Of a stretch of DNA of 64,000 nucleotides, positions 7,691 to 19,410 are shown one piece after another. Both the position numbers and the translations under genes were made by a program. How positions within the stretch are numbered: the first letter of the stretch is position 1; the number at the start of each line of letters is the position of its first letter. The stretch is taken from NCBI RefSeq assembly GCF_030272705.1, contig NZ_JARFYM010000007.1, positions 62,001 to 126,000 of the forward strand, given 5' to 3'. Under the pieces are notes generated by a model, which worked only from the letters and a program-made list of their open reading frames with translations, had not been told where the DNA came from and made no database searches. Source of the stretch: Rhizobium mayense (GTDB lineage: Bacteria; Pseudomonadota; Alphaproteobacteria; Rhizobiales; Rhizobiaceae).

Positions 7691-8707
7691 ATGCCGCTTC
7701 TCACGCGCCGCCAGGCTCTTGCCCTGACGCTTGCCTCCGCCACCCTGCCGCTCGCCCGCACCGCCTTTGCGGCCGCCGAGCCGGCCCAGGTGAAGATAGC
7801 CCTCGACTGGACGCCGAACACCAACCACATCGGCCTCTATGTCGCCCAGGCGAAGAATTTCTACAAGGATGCCGGGCTCGACGTGCAGATCCTGCCCTAT
7901 ACCGACACCGATGCCGGCACGCTGGTTGCCAATGGCGTCGCCGATTTCGGCATCACCGGGCCGATCGGAGTCTTTACCCAACGCGCCGCGGGTGCCGACA
8001 TCAAGAGCGTCTATGCCATAGTGCAGACCGAGACCGGCCGCGTCATCTTCAACGACAGCCGCAAGGACATCCAGCGCCCGAAAGATCTCGACGGCAAGAC
8101 CTATGGCGGTTTCGGCAGCGCTTGGGAAAATGCCCTGATCTCCGCCATCATCCGCAATGACGGCGGAGAGGGCAAAATCAATACGGTGACGCTCGGCACC
8201 TCGGCCTATGAGGCGCTTGCCAGCGGCTCGGTCGATTTCACGCTTGAGGTCTATACGTGGGAGGGCATAGAGGCTCAGCTCGAGAAGAAGGCGGTGCGCC
8301 GCTTCCGCTATTCCGACTATGGCGTTCCGGATGAACAGACGACCCTGATCGGATCCAGCGACGCCTATATCGCCAAGAATCCCGAGGCGGCCAAGGCTTT
8401 CATCCAGGCGACCAAGCGCGGCTACGATTACTCTGTCGACCATCCCGACGAATCCGCGGATCTGTTGATAGCGGGCGCCAATGGCGCGCTCACCAACGCG
8501 GATCTGGTCAAGGCATCCCTCAAGGAGCTGATCGCCGGCCATTACCTCAAGACCGCCGACGGCAAAAGCGGTCTCATCGATCCGGCCAAGACGCTGGCGC
8601 TCGGAGACTTCCTCTTCGCCCACGGCATCCTGCTCGACGGCCAGGGTGCGGTTCTCAAGGATAAGCCGGATTTCGGCACCTATTACACCAACACGCTGTT
8701 CGGCTAA
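7691..8707 (+). CDS. thiY: ABC transporter substrate-binding protein, ThiY-type
   Basis: A 338-residue periplasmic protein of the NMT1/THI5-like family. The N-terminus has an RR-containing signal (LLTRRQALALTLASATLPLA) with likely cleavage after AFA. The mature start VKIALDWTPNTNHIGLYVAQ is characteristic of HMP or formylaminopyrimidine binding proteins. I chose ATG 7691, preceded by GGAGACCGCC, over a TTG 15 bases upstream. It is the last gene of the riboswitch operon and delivers ligand to the permease. The twin arginine could indicate Tat export but the hydrophobic core also fits Sec. Confidence 0.9.
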   Translation: MPLLTRRQALALTLASATLPLARTAFAAAEPAQVKIALDWTPNTNHIGLYVAQAKNFYKDAGLDVQILPYTDTDAGTLVANGVADFGITGPIGVFTQRAAGADIKSVYAIVQTETGRVIFNDSRKDIQRPKDLDGKTYGGFGSAWENALISAIIRNDGGEGKINTVTLGTSAYEALASGSVDFTLEVYTWEGIEAQLEKKAVRRFRYSDYGVPDEQTTLIGSSDAYIAKNPEAAKAFIQATKRGYDYSVDHPDESADLLIAGANGALTNADLVKASLKELIAGHYLKTADGKSGLIDPAKTLALGDFLFAHGILLDGQGAVLKDKPDFGTYYTNTLFG

Positions 8708-8772
8708 ACTCACCCATACTTGCCGACACCTTCGCGATGCCCTAACCAAGTGTCGAGGAAGGTGTCTGCGGG

Positions 8773-10026
8773 ATGAGGATCGAGAAAGAGACGCGTCTGG
8801 GAGGAGCAGATTTCATGCGCGCCGTCGCGTGCCTGATGGTGCTCGTTCATCATCTGGCGCTCCGGATGGATTTCAACAAGATCCCCCCGACGCTGGACCT
8901 GACCTTCATATTGGCGCGCTTCGGCAATCACGGCGTCTCGGTCTTCTTCGTTCTTAGCGGCTTTCTTCTCTCGCGCCCCTTCTGGCTGGCGCTGGACAGA
9001 GCCCAGCCGTTACCTTCGCTGAAGATCTACACCATGCGCCGCGCTGCCCGCATCCTGCCGGGCTTCTGGGTCGCCCTGACGGTCGGCTTCCTGCTGAGTT
9101 TCACCGTCTATGGATTTCCGCTCGATGGAGAGCTGTTCGGCCGCTACATCGCCGGCTTCTTCCTGATGAGCCAATGGCACTGGCGCACCTTTTTTCCGGT
9201 GCAGGGTGACGGGCCTCTATGGTCGATCCCCTTCGAGACGACCTGCTATATTCTTCTACCGATCGGCTTCCTGCTGCTTTTCCATGCGACGCTGAGATCA
9301 CGCTCCGCTCTCGTTAGCCGCTTGCTCTGGATCGGCATTATCGCGGCTGCGCTGGTCGCCCATTGGCTGGTGGTTACCTATCTCCCGACAGACAGCGTCG
9401 GGCGAGGATGGCAATTCGGCTTCCAGGGTGGCGCCAAGGAGTGGATGCCGCGCTATAACCCCATCGGCTTCTTCGCGATATTCGCGATCGGAGCGCTGGC
9501 AGCGGGAATCCAGACCATTATCCCGGCCCGCCGCTCGGCAATCTACGATGTCATCGGCGCACTCGCGATCGTCATGGGCGCATGGCAGTTGCCGCAGTCC
9601 ATCGGTGGCGCAGCGGAAGGCTATGCCTGGCTTGGCATTCCCTATCAATTCCCGCTGTTTCCCCTGGCCGCAGCTATCGCCCTCTGCGTTCTGCCGCAGT
9701 CGGTCTTTCTGGGAAGAGTGCTCGACAACAGTCTTATCCGCTATGTCGCCGCCGTCTCCTTCGGCGTCTATATCTGGCAGGATATTGTGCTGACGCTGAT
9801 GAAGCAGCTCTTCCCCCGGACCTTCGGCACCGGCTCCAGCGATGTACTTGGCGGGTGGATCACATCGAGCCTCGCCGCGATCGTCATCATCTTTGCGATC
9901 GGCACAATCAGCTACATTTTCCTGGAACGCCCGGTCATTCGCTGGGCTCGCACGCGCGAGCAGGCAGCCCGGACGCCCACATCCGACAAAAAAGCCGCCC
10001 AAGGAAAACCATTGGGCGGCAGATAA
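8773..10026 (+). CDS. Acyltransferase family 3 (OafA/YrhL type) membrane protein
   Basis: A 417-residue polytopic inner-membrane protein of the acyltransferase 3 family, members of which transfer acetyl or other acyl groups to surface sugars, lipid A cores, exopolysaccharide or Nod factor. Family marks are the N-terminal GADFMRAVACLMVLVHH (residues about 14-31), an early helix HGVSVFFVLSGFLLSRPF with the typical FFVLSGF core, an RRAARILPGFW segment near residue 85 and about ten membrane helices. It stands alone, 65 bases after thiY. Its last codons (KKAAQGKPLGGR) coincide with the terminator of the convergent gene, which shapes its C-terminal sequence. Substrate unknown. Confidence 0.85.
   Translation: MRIEKETRLGGADFMRAVACLMVLVHHLALRMDFNKIPPTLDLTFILARFGNHGVSVFFVLSGFLLSRPFWLALDRAQPLPSLKIYTMRRAARILPGFWVALTVGFLLSFTVYGFPLDGELFGRYIAGFFLMSQWHWRTFFPVQGDGPLWSIPFETTCYILLPIGFLLLFHATLRSRSALVSRLLWIGIIAAALVAHWLVVTYLPTDSVGRGWQFGFQGGAKEWMPRYNPIGFFAIFAIGALAAGIQTIIPARRSAIYDVIGALAIVMGAWQLPQSIGGAAEGYAWLGIPYQFPLFPLAAAIALCVLPQSVFLGRVLDNSLIRYVAAVSFGVYIWQDIVLTLMKQLFPRTFGTGSSDVLGGWITSSLAAIVIIFAIGTISYIFLERPVIRWARTREQAARTPTSDKKAAQGKPLGGR
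9988..10020 (-). terminator. Rho-independent terminator for the enolase-superfamily operon
   Basis: GCCGCCCAA at 9994-10002 pairs perfectly with TTGGGCGGC at 10012-10020 across a nine-base loop. Read on the minus strand the hairpin is followed by TTTTTT (9993-9988). It sits 46 bases after the stop of the minus-strand operon and inside the 3' end of the convergent acyltransferase gene. Confidence 0.85.
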
Positions 10027-10066
10027 GGTGGGAAACGAAACTCGACCACGATGGCCGAGCATCAGG

Positions 10067-11188
10067 TCAGATGCGGGTGGCTTTCAGACGCTCTTCGTCG
10101 AGAACAACGCCGAGGCCGGGAGATAGGCCCAAATCCAGCCACCCCTGATCGTGCCTGAGCGGCATCGCCATCGGATAGTCACGACGGGCCTCGCTCCATT
10201 CCGGATTATCATACGGATATTCGAGCCAGGGCGCATCGCCGACACCCGCGGTCAAATGCGCGTTCGCCAGCACACCTATACCATTCGTCCATGAGTGCGG
10301 CGTAAATTGGACACCCGCCTCGCGCGCCTGGTAGGCGAGCCGCCGGCAACCGGTGATGCCGCCGACCAGCGCCACGTCCGGCTGGACGACATCGAAGGCA
10401 CGCTCCTCGATGATATCTCGGAACTCATAGAGCTCACGCGTCATCTCGCCGCCTGCGATGCGCACGGAAGTCGCCTGCTTCAGCTCCTTCATGCCCTTGC
10501 GGTCCGAGCGGTGCAGCGGCTCCTCCATCCAATAGATGCCAAGCTCCTCCAGTTCTTTCGCAACCGTCAGGGCGTCCTTGAAGGTCCAGGGCAATGTCGT
10601 GTCCCAGGGCATGCGCCAACCCTGGTTGCAGTCAACCATCAGCTCCAGCTTCGTGCCAACCCGGGCGCGGATCGCCTCCAGGGCCTTCAAATCATCCCGC
10701 CAACTGCTGCGCCCGCCCGCAGATGAAGAGAAGCGCACCTTCATCGCCGGAAAGCCCTCTTCGAGATAACGCTCTGCCTGCTCCGCCATCGCGGCCGGCT
10801 CGCGCAACACGCCGGAGGAAGCATAGAGCCGCACACGGCTGGCGCGGCCGCCGAGCATCCGCCAGACCGGCTCGCCAGTGATCCTGCCGGACAAGTCCCA
10901 CAGCGCCAGGTCCATCGGCCAGCAGCGGCCATAGTGGAAGTTGATATGCGACAGGACCTCGTAGTGACGCTCCAGATGCCGGGGGTCTTGGCCGATGAAC
11001 AGATCCTCGTGGCCTTCGAACCCCTTCATGAGGTCGCCGGAACCGATGCCTTCGCGGCCCTCGTCGTCCCTGACACGAACGATCGTCGCATCGAAATGCC
11101 GGCGAGGCCGGCCATCCCAACTCGCCTTGAATGGCGGATCGAGCGGCAGCCGGTGATGGGTGATTTCGATGGAAACGATCTTGCTCAT
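10067..11188 (-). CDS. Mandelate racemase/muconate lactonizing enzyme family protein
   Basis: A 373-residue enolase-superfamily enzyme with an N-terminal capping domain and a C-terminal barrel. Metal ligands are D186 (VDCNQ), E222 or E223 (WMEEP) and E248 (GGEM); D271 and H298 (TPHSWTNG) form the probable His-Asp catalytic dyad. The usual KxK motif of the racemase subgroup reads K150-V-R152. Likely role is dehydration or epimerisation of a sugar acid. I chose ATG 11188 because GGAGG lies seven bases upstream; two upstream in-frame ATGs are too close to it or before it. It follows the aldehyde dehydrogenase on the same strand by 21 bases, suggesting an oxidation and dehydration route for one substrate, which is not identified. 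Confidence 0.85.
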   Translation of the reverse strand: MSKIVSIEITHHRLPLDPPFKASWDGRPRRHFDATIVRVRDDEGREGIGSGDLMKGFEGHEDLFIGQDPRHLERHYEVLSHINFHYGRCWPMDLALWDLSGRITGEPVWRMLGGRASRVRLYASSGVLREPAAMAEQAERYLEEGFPAMKVRFSSSAGGRSSWRDDLKALEAIRARVGTKLELMVDCNQGWRMPWDTTLPWTFKDALTVAKELEELGIYWMEEPLHRSDRKGMKELKQATSVRIAGGEMTRELYEFRDIIEERAFDVVQPDVALVGGITGCRRLAYQAREAGVQFTPHSWTNGIGVLANAHLTAGVGDAPWLEYPYDNPEWSEARRDYPMAMPLRHDQGWLDLGLSPGLGVVLDEERLKATRI

Positions 11189-11209
11189 GGTCATGCCTCC
11201 CCGCAAACC

Positions 11210-12709
11210 TCAGCCGAACTGCTGCCAGATGGTCTTGTAGTCACAATATTTGTCGATCGCATGCACCGAGCGATCGCGACCGAAGCCGGACTGCTTGAAG
11301 CCGCCGAAGGGCGTGGCAAAATTCGACATATCGTAGGTATTGATCCACACAGTGCCCGCATGGATCGATTCGGAAAAGCGGTGAGCGCGATCCATGTCCT
11401 TGGTGAAGACGGCGCCGGCCAGCCCATAGATCGTGTCATTGGCGATCTTAAGCGCCTCCTCCTCGGTATCGAAGGGAATAGCGGCAAGCACAGGGCCAAA
11501 GATTTCCTGCCGCGCCAGGCTCATATCGTTGGTCATATCGACGAAGACGCCGGGCGAGACATAGTAACCGCCGGTCTCGCTGAGCACCCGCTCGGCACCG
11601 AAGGCGCGGCGAGCTCCCTCCTTCTCTCCTGCAGCGATCATGCCGAGCACCTTGTTCATATGCTCTTCCTCGATCAGCGCACCGATCTGGGCGGAAGGGT
11701 CGAGTGGATGCTTGAGCGCGATATCGGAGCGGGTGACCGCCTCGATCTTTGCAATCAGCTTCTCCTGCACCGAGCGTTGCACGATCAACCGCGTCGAGGC
11801 ATGGCAGGTCTCGCCGGAATTGTAGAAGCAGCCCCAGGCGGAAGCACTCGCCGCCGCATCGAGATCCGCGTCTTCGAAGACGACCAGCGGCGACTTGCCG
11901 CCGAGTTCCAGCGCCACACGCTTGACGTTCGACTGGGCCGCATAACCCATGATCAGCTTGCCGACCTCGGTCGAGCCGGTGAAGGCGATCATGTCGACAT
12001 CCATATGCAGCGCCAGCGGCTTGCCGGTCTCTTCGCCATAGCCGGTGACGACGTTGAAGACGCCGGCGGGCACGCCCGCTTCGAGGGCAAGTTCGGCCAG
12101 GCGGATGGCCGAGAGCGAGGATTGTTCCGCCGGCTTCAGTACCACGGAATTGCCGGCCGCAATCGCCGGACCCAGCTTCCAGGCGTCAATGATCATCGGA
12201 TAGTTCCACGGCGTGATCGCCCCGACGACGCCGAGCGGCACCTTCCGCACCAAAGCGCGGGCATTCGGCCCCGTCGGCGCGATCTCGTCATACATCTTGT
12301 CGATCATCTCGCCGTAGAACTGGATACCATCGGCGCAAAGGCGCACATCGACAGTGAGCGAGGCCATGACCGGCTTGCCGACATCAAGCGTTTCCAGCAT
12401 GGCGAGCTCTTCGCCATGGGCACGGATGAGCTCGGCCCACTTCAGCATGATCCTTTTCTTTTCCAAAGGCTCCTTCCTGCACCACGCACCGCTCTTAAAT
12501 GCGGCGCGAGCGGCAGCCACGGCCGCATCGACGTCAGCGGCATTGCCACGGGCCAATTCCGCACCGGGTTTGCCATCCATTGGACGGATGCGAGTGAAGG
12601 TCGCGCCGGACGAAGAGGCGCGATGGGCACCATCGATGAAATGTCGCCCTTCGAGCTTGAGGCTGGACAGAACGCCTTCCCAATAGTCGCGTGTGTAAGT
12701 CTTGGTCAT
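11210..12709 (-). CDS. NAD(P)-dependent aldehyde dehydrogenase
   Basis: A 499-residue cytosolic enzyme oxidising an aldehyde to a carboxylate, closest in appearance to betaine-aldehyde or gamma-glutamyl-aminobutyraldehyde dehydrogenases. Motifs in order are ITPWNYP (cofactor), FTGSTEVGK, the general base in ELGGKSP, and the catalytic cysteine in NSGETCHASTR; the C-terminal PFGGFKQSGFGRD is typical. The ATG at 12709 preceded by AGGAATATGAG gives the family length; the open frame continues upstream only through overlap with the alcohol dehydrogenase gene. It starts one base after that gene's stop, so an alcohol to aldehyde to acid sequence within the operon is plausible. Confidence 0.92.
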   Translation of the reverse strand: MTKTYTRDYWEGVLSSLKLEGRHFIDGAHRASSSGATFTRIRPMDGKPGAELARGNAADVDAAVAAARAAFKSGAWCRKEPLEKKRIMLKWAELIRAHGEELAMLETLDVGKPVMASLTVDVRLCADGIQFYGEMIDKMYDEIAPTGPNARALVRKVPLGVVGAITPWNYPMIIDAWKLGPAIAAGNSVVLKPAEQSSLSAIRLAELALEAGVPAGVFNVVTGYGEETGKPLALHMDVDMIAFTGSTEVGKLIMGYAAQSNVKRVALELGGKSPLVVFEDADLDAAASASAWGCFYNSGETCHASTRLIVQRSVQEKLIAKIEAVTRSDIALKHPLDPSAQIGALIEEEHMNKVLGMIAAGEKEGARRAFGAERVLSETGGYYVSPGVFVDMTNDMSLARQEIFGPVLAAIPFDTEEEALKIANDTIYGLAGAVFTKDMDRAHRFSESIHAGTVWINTYDMSNFATPFGGFKQSGFGRDRSVHAIDKYCDYKTIWQQFG

Positions 12710-12710
12710 C

Positions 12711-13856
12711 TCATATTCCTTTCGGCAGTGCCATGACGGCAGCGGCGAAGCGGTCGATATCGGCATCCGTAACATCGCGGACGGTCGAGCGTCGCATCGG
12801 CTGGTTTTCCGGAGCGCGCATTTCTCGCGCGAGATCGGTCGCGGCAAACGGCATGAACGCTGCCGGCAGGGCGCGGACGATACCGCAGCGGTCCATCCAA
12901 TCGGAGAGGAAGGCAGGCAGCGCTGCCGCGTTTTCGAGACCGCAAGCTTTGGCCGCAGCAGCAAGGTCATCCGTATTCGCCTCGACCAGCCACGGCAATG
13001 TCGCTTCAAAACCGAGAACGGTTGCGAGGCCATGGTGGACTGGTGCAAGACCCGCCAGCGCATGGCTGACATTATGGGCAATCGCCGTGCCGCAATTGTC
13101 GATAGCGATGCCGGCGAGGCAGGAACCGAATAATACATCGCCCCGCGCTTCGATATTGCCAGGCTCTTTCACCGCCACTTCCAATGCGCCTGTGATCAGC
13201 CGTAGCGCCTGATGCGCATAGAGCTGCCCACCGCGGTGCGTATTGCGATTGGTCGCCGCCTCGAAGGCATGGATGAAGGCGTCGAAGCCGCACCAGGCGG
13301 TCAGATCGGCCGGCAGCGTGGTCGTCAGAGCCGGATCGAGGATGACGAGGTCGGCCTTGGTTTCGGCCCCCCAAATCCAGAGTTTCTTGCCCTCGGGGCC
13401 GGCGAATATATTGGTGGCCGAGGTTTCCGAACCCGTGCCGGCCGTCGTCGGCACCATGATCTTCTTCAGCGGGTTCTTCGGCAGGGGATTGGCGGCGAGC
13501 GCATAGAACATCGGGTCTTCGCCCGACGCCGCGCAACAGGCGACGATCTTGGCTATATCCAGCGCCGAGCCGCCGCCAACGCCGATCACCATATCCGCGC
13601 CCTTCGCCGCCTCTATCGCCGCGCGGACGTGCGCGACCTTTGGCTCGCCGGAGAAATCCGAGAAGACCTGCACGGCGATACCCGCTTCCGTCAGATCGCC
13701 CCTGATCTTGTCCGCAAGACCCGACCGGGCCAGAAACGTATCGATCACCAAGAGAGCGGCGGAAACGTCGTCGAAGGATTTGGCGGCTGCAGCGAGGCCG
13801 GCCAGCGCGCCGCTGCCGAAGCGGATGTCTGGAATGGCGGAAATAGAAAAGGACAC
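12711..13856 (-). CDS. Iron-containing (group III) alcohol dehydrogenase
   Basis: A 381-residue NAD(P)-dependent alcohol dehydrogenase. The cofactor loop is GVGGGSALDIAK, followed by PTTAGTGSETSATNI; metal ligands are expected in GFDAFIHAFEA (Asp and His) and in HNVSHALAG with PVHHG (two His). I prefer GTG 13856, with AAGGTG six bases upstream, over a GTG at 13865 that lacks a ribosome binding site. It is first in a three-gene operon with an aldehyde dehydrogenase and an enolase-superfamily enzyme, divergent from a LysR regulator, so it probably performs the first oxidation of an unknown alcohol or polyol, or reduces the corresponding aldehyde. Confidence 0.9.
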   Translation of the reverse strand: MSFSISAIPDIRFGSGALAGLAAAAKSFDDVSAALLVIDTFLARSGLADKIRGDLTEAGIAVQVFSDFSGEPKVAHVRAAIEAAKGADMVIGVGGGSALDIAKIVACCAASGEDPMFYALAANPLPKNPLKKIMVPTTAGTGSETSATNIFAGPEGKKLWIWGAETKADLVILDPALTTTLPADLTAWCGFDAFIHAFEAATNRNTHRGGQLYAHQALRLITGALEVAVKEPGNIEARGDVLFGSCLAGIAIDNCGTAIAHNVSHALAGLAPVHHGLATVLGFEATLPWLVEANTDDLAAAAKACGLENAAALPAFLSDWMDRCGIVRALPAAFMPFAATDLAREMRAPENQPMRRSTVRDVTDADIDRFAAAVMALPKGI

Positions 13857-13918
13857 GAGGATCACCTTGGAAAAACGCCGTAGATTCTGTTCCTCAATCC
13901 TGCATCACAATTTCAACT

Positions 13919-13960
13919 CTTCAAATCTGGCCATTTATCGGGAATATTGATGATTTGAAG
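13919..13960. promoter_or_regulatory. Inverted repeat, probable LysR operator
   Basis: CTTCAAATC at 13919-13927 and GATTTGAAG at 13952-13960 are a perfect nine-base inverted repeat with 24 bases between. It sits in the 117-base region between the divergent alcohol dehydrogenase and lysR-type genes, 13 bases before the regulator start, the usual position for autoregulation by LysR proteins. Confidence 0.5.
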
Positions 13961-13973
13961 TTATGGAGAGCCA

Positions 13974-14879
13974 ATGCTCGAAAAGATTCCACTGGAAGCC
14001 TTCCGCGTGTTCGATGCCGCAGCCCGCGCGATGAACTTTTCCCGCGCCGGCCGTGAGCTGAATATCACCCAGGCGGCTGTCAGCCGGCGCATCAAGGGGC
14101 TGGAGGATCATCTGGGCGCCGCGCTCTTTGCCCGGCGCGGCCGGAACCTGGCCCTGACGGCAGATGGCGAGCGGCTGTTCCAGCGCGTCCGCGCCACGCT
14201 CGAATATCTCGAGGAGAGCCTGGAGCCTTTCCGCGCTGGCACGGGCGAGATCATTTCGATCGCCGCCAGCGGCTCCGTCTCGCATCTCTGGCTCGGGCAG
14301 CGGCTCAAGGATTTCGGCAAGGAGAGCCCCGGCATCTCCGTTCGCCTGCTGACGACGGACTCGCCATCAGAACTCGCGTCGGAAACCAACGACCTCGTCA
14401 TTCTCTATTCCACCGGCGAACACCCGCGCTGGAACCTGACGCTGCTGATGAAGGAGGTGCTGGTGCCGATCGCGTCGCCGGATTATCTGGCCAGCCGCAA
14501 CCTGGAACCACAGGCGTTGACATCGGCTGATATCGCTAGTCTGGATCTGATCGATTACGAGCGCTTCAACGCCCACTGGATCAGCTTCCGCCAGTGGTTC
14601 GGCCGCATCGGCAACCCGCTGAAGGGCAAGCTGCCGCGGCCGCGGCTTTCCTTCTCTACCTATATCATGGCAGTCGAGGCCGCCTTGCGCGGCGAAGGAA
14701 TCGCGCTTGGCAGTCTCGGGCTCATTGAGGAACACTTGCGCTCCGGTGCCCTGATCACGCTCGGAAATGATCGGGTCGAAAGCGGATTCGGCTACTATCT
14801 CGGCACCCCACGCTTCCGCGCGCTCTCGCCGGAAGCGGGCCAATTACACCGCCATCTGCTACTTGGGCAGCAGGTCTAA
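13974..14879 (+). CDS. LysR-family transcriptional regulator
   Basis: A 301-residue regulator. The N-terminal winged HTH spans residues 1-60 (LEAFRVFDAAARAMNFSRAGRELNITQAAVSRRIKGLE) and resembles the GcvA-like subgroup; the rest is a periplasmic-binding-like effector domain with the SIAASGSVSHLWLGQRL strand and a late EAALRGEGIALG helix. It is divergent from the alcohol dehydrogenase, aldehyde dehydrogenase and enolase-superfamily operon and shares an inverted repeat with it, so it probably controls that operon in response to its substrate. The effector is not deducible. Confidence 0.9.
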   Translation: MLEKIPLEAFRVFDAAARAMNFSRAGRELNITQAAVSRRIKGLEDHLGAALFARRGRNLALTADGERLFQRVRATLEYLEESLEPFRAGTGEIISIAASGSVSHLWLGQRLKDFGKESPGISVRLLTTDSPSELASETNDLVILYSTGEHPRWNLTLLMKEVLVPIASPDYLASRNLEPQALTSADIASLDLIDYERFNAHWISFRQWFGRIGNPLKGKLPRPRLSFSTYIMAVEAALRGEGIALGSLGLIEEHLRSGALITLGNDRVESGFGYYLGTPRFRALSPEAGQLHRHLLLGQQV

Positions 14880-14975
14880 ATGGCGGGTACAGCCGTCAGT
14901 CCATCTCGCTGGCGAGCCGGATGGGCCTCAAATTTGCTACGATAGTGAGCCACATCTCTCGCGGCACCCCCAAAG

Positions 14976-14998
14976 ACAAAAACGGCCCCGAAGGGCCG
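14976..14998 (-). terminator. Rho-independent terminator of the atp operon
   Basis: CGGCCC at 14983-14988 and GGGCCG at 14993-14998 form a GC stem with a four-base loop; on the minus strand it is followed by TTTTTGTC. It lies 31 bases after the atpC stop and also in the tail of the convergent lysR transcript. Confidence 0.85.
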
Positions 14999-15029
14999 CT
15001 CGTCTGGAGTTCCGAAACGGGTTTTCGGA

Positions 15030-15437
15030 TCAATCTTGCCCGATGGCGCCGCGAAGACGCGTCATTTCCATGATGAAATGCTCGAGTTGCGACTTGCGCT
15101 CATGATGTTCGACATTTTCAAGTTCTGCCTTGGCGATATCGATACGACGCGTCAGCTCATCCTGTCTAAGGTCTTGGACCGGAATTGCGGATTCGGCAAG
15201 CAGCGTGCAGCCGGTCGGCAGGATATCGGCGAAACCGCCGAACACGACGTAATCCTGCTTCTTACCCGTCGCCGAATGCACCTTGACGACGCCCGGCTTG
15301 ATAGCGGTCATCGTCGGCGCATGATTGGCCATAACGGTCATCTCGCCTTCGCTGGCGGGGATGACGACATCGATGACGGGTTCCGACAGAAGCAGACGCT
15401 CCGGAGACACGAGGTCGAAAATGAAATTGTCAGCCAT
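15030..15437 (-). CDS. atpC: ATP synthase F1 epsilon subunit
   Basis: A 135-residue cytoplasmic subunit of the F1 central stalk, which couples rotation to catalysis and can inhibit ATP hydrolysis. It starts MADNFIFDLVSPERLLLSEPV and contains the family beta-sandwich motif ASEGEMTVMANHAPTMTAIKPG, followed by a short helical hairpin (LTRRIDIAKAELENVE). It is the last gene of the atpHAGDC operon, 75 bases after atpD, and is followed by a strong terminator. Length and position fit the rhizobial family closely. Confidence 0.96.
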   Translation of the reverse strand: MADNFIFDLVSPERLLLSEPVIDVVIPASEGEMTVMANHAPTMTAIKPGVVKVHSATGKKQDYVVFGGFADILPTGCTLLAESAIPVQDLRQDELTRRIDIAKAELENVEHHERKSQLEHFIMEMTRLRGAIGQD

Positions 15438-15512
15438 GACCGGTCACTTCTCGATTGTCTTTATTTCAACGCAACGGCGCACGAAGCCTCGCGCGCCGTT
15501 CGATTGGCCCTA

Positions 15513-17851
<2,339 letters not shown>

Positions 17852-17880
17852 CCGGTATCCGTCCTAGAAGTGAGGCCCGA

Positions 17881-19410
17881 TCAGGCGAAAGACTTGGCGT
17901 AGCTGTCGAGAGCAGCGATGAGCTTGCTCTTGGTCGCGTCGCTGATGGCCTTTTCGGTGCGGATCGCGTCGAGGATGTCCTTGCCTTCCGACCGGAGGTA
18001 GGAAAGCAGGCCCTGCTCGAACTTGCCGATCTGCGGAACCGCGATCTTGTCGAGGTAGCCGTTGACACCGGCGAAGATCACCGCAACCTGCTCTTCCGTC
18101 TTCAGCGGCGAGAACTGCGGCTGCTTCAGGAGCTCGGTCAGGCGGGCGCCGCGGTTCAGCAGGCGCTGCGTTGCCGCATCGAGGTCCGAACCGAACTGAG
18201 CGAAGGCGGCCATTTCGCGATACTGGGCGAGCTCGCCCTTGATCGAACCGGCAACCTGCTTCATTGCCTTGATCTGAGCGGACGAACCGACGCGCGAAAC
18301 CGAGAGGCCGACGTTAACGGCCGGACGGATGCCCTGATAGAACAGGTCGGTTTCAAGGAAGATCTGGCCGTCGGTGATCGAGATCACGTTGGTCGGGATG
18401 AAGGCCGAAACGTCGTTGCCCTGCGTTTCGATGACCGGCAGAGCGGTCAGCGAACCAGCGCCCTGTTCATCGTTCATCTTGGCGGCGCGCTCGAGGAGGC
18501 GCGAGTGCAGGTAGAAAACGTCGCCCGGATAGGCTTCGCGGCCCGGCGGGCGGCGCAGCAGCAGCGACATCTGACGGTAGGACACAGCCTGCTTCGACAG
18601 GTCGTCATAGCCGATCAGGGCGTGCATGCCGTTGTCACGGAAATATTCGCCCATGGCGCAACCGGCGAACGGTGCCAGGTACTGCATCGGGGCCGGATCC
18701 GAAGCCGTTGCGGCGACGATGATCGAGTACTTCAGCGCACCGCGCTCTTCGAGCACCTTGACGAACTGAGCAACGGTCGAACGCTTCTGGCCGACAGCGA
18801 CGTAAACGCAAAACAGCTTTTCGCTTTCCGGGCCTGCATCGTGGATGGGCTTCTGGTTCAGGATCGTGTCGAGGATGATAGCGGTCTTGCCGGTCTGGCG
18901 GTCGCCGATGACCAGCTCACGCTGGCCGCGGCCAACCGGGATCAAAGCGTCGATAGCCTTGAGGCCGGTAGACATCGGCTCATGAACCGACTTGCGCGGG
19001 ATGATGCCCGGAGCCTTGATGTCGACGCGCGAACGGCGGGTCGCATTGATCGGGCCCTTGCCGTCGATCGGGTTGCCGAGCGCGTCGACAACGCGGCCGA
19101 GCAGTTCCGGACCAACCGGCACGTCAACGATCGCGCCGGTGCGCTTGACGGTGTCGCCTTCCTTGATGTCGCGGTCGGAGCCGAAGATAACCACGCCGAC
19201 ATTATCGGATTCGAGGTTCAGCGCCATACCACGGATGCCGCCGGGGAATTCGACCATTTCGCCGGCCTGAACATTGTCCAGACCGTAGACACGGGCGATA
19301 CCGTCACCGACGGAAAGAACCTGGCCGACTTCGGAGACTTCGGCTTCCTTGCCGAAATTTTTAATCTGATCTTTCAGAATTGCGGAAATTTCCGCGGCGC
19401 GGATATCCAT
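17881..19410 (-). CDS. atpA: ATP synthase F1 alpha subunit
   Basis: The 509-residue non-catalytic nucleotide-binding subunit. It begins [19 protein letters not shown]; Walker A is [10 protein letters not shown] near residue 170 and the arginine finger lies in the [14 protein letters not shown] segment near residue 365. Its ATG overlaps the final base of the atpH stop region (19410), giving translational coupling. The F0 genes are not beside it, consistent with the split F0 and F1 operons of rhizobia. Confidence 0.98.
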   Translation of the reverse strand: MDIRAAEISAILKDQIKNFGKEAEVSEVGQVLSVGDGIARVYGLDNVQAGEMVEFPGGIRGMALNLESDNVGVVIFGSDRDIKEGDTVKRTGAIVDVPVGPELLGRVVDALGNPIDGKGPINATRRSRVDIKAPGIIPRKSVHEPMSTGLKAIDALIPVGRGQRELVIGDRQTGKTAIILDTILNQKPIHDAGPESEKLFCVYVAVGQKRSTVAQFVKVLEERGALKYSIIVAATASDPAPMQYLAPFAGCAMGEYFRDNGMHALIGYDDLSKQAVSYRQMSLLLRRPPGREAYPGDVFYLHSRLLERAAKMNDEQGAGSLTALPVIETQGNDVSAFIPTNVISITDGQIFLETDLFYQGIRPAVNVGLSVSRVGSSAQIKAMKQVAGSIKGELAQYREMAAFAQFGSDLDAATQRLLNRGARLTELLKQPQFSPLKTEEQVAVIFAGVNGYLDKIAVPQIGKFEQGLLSYLRSEGKDILDAIRTEKAISDATKSKLIAALDSYAKSFA

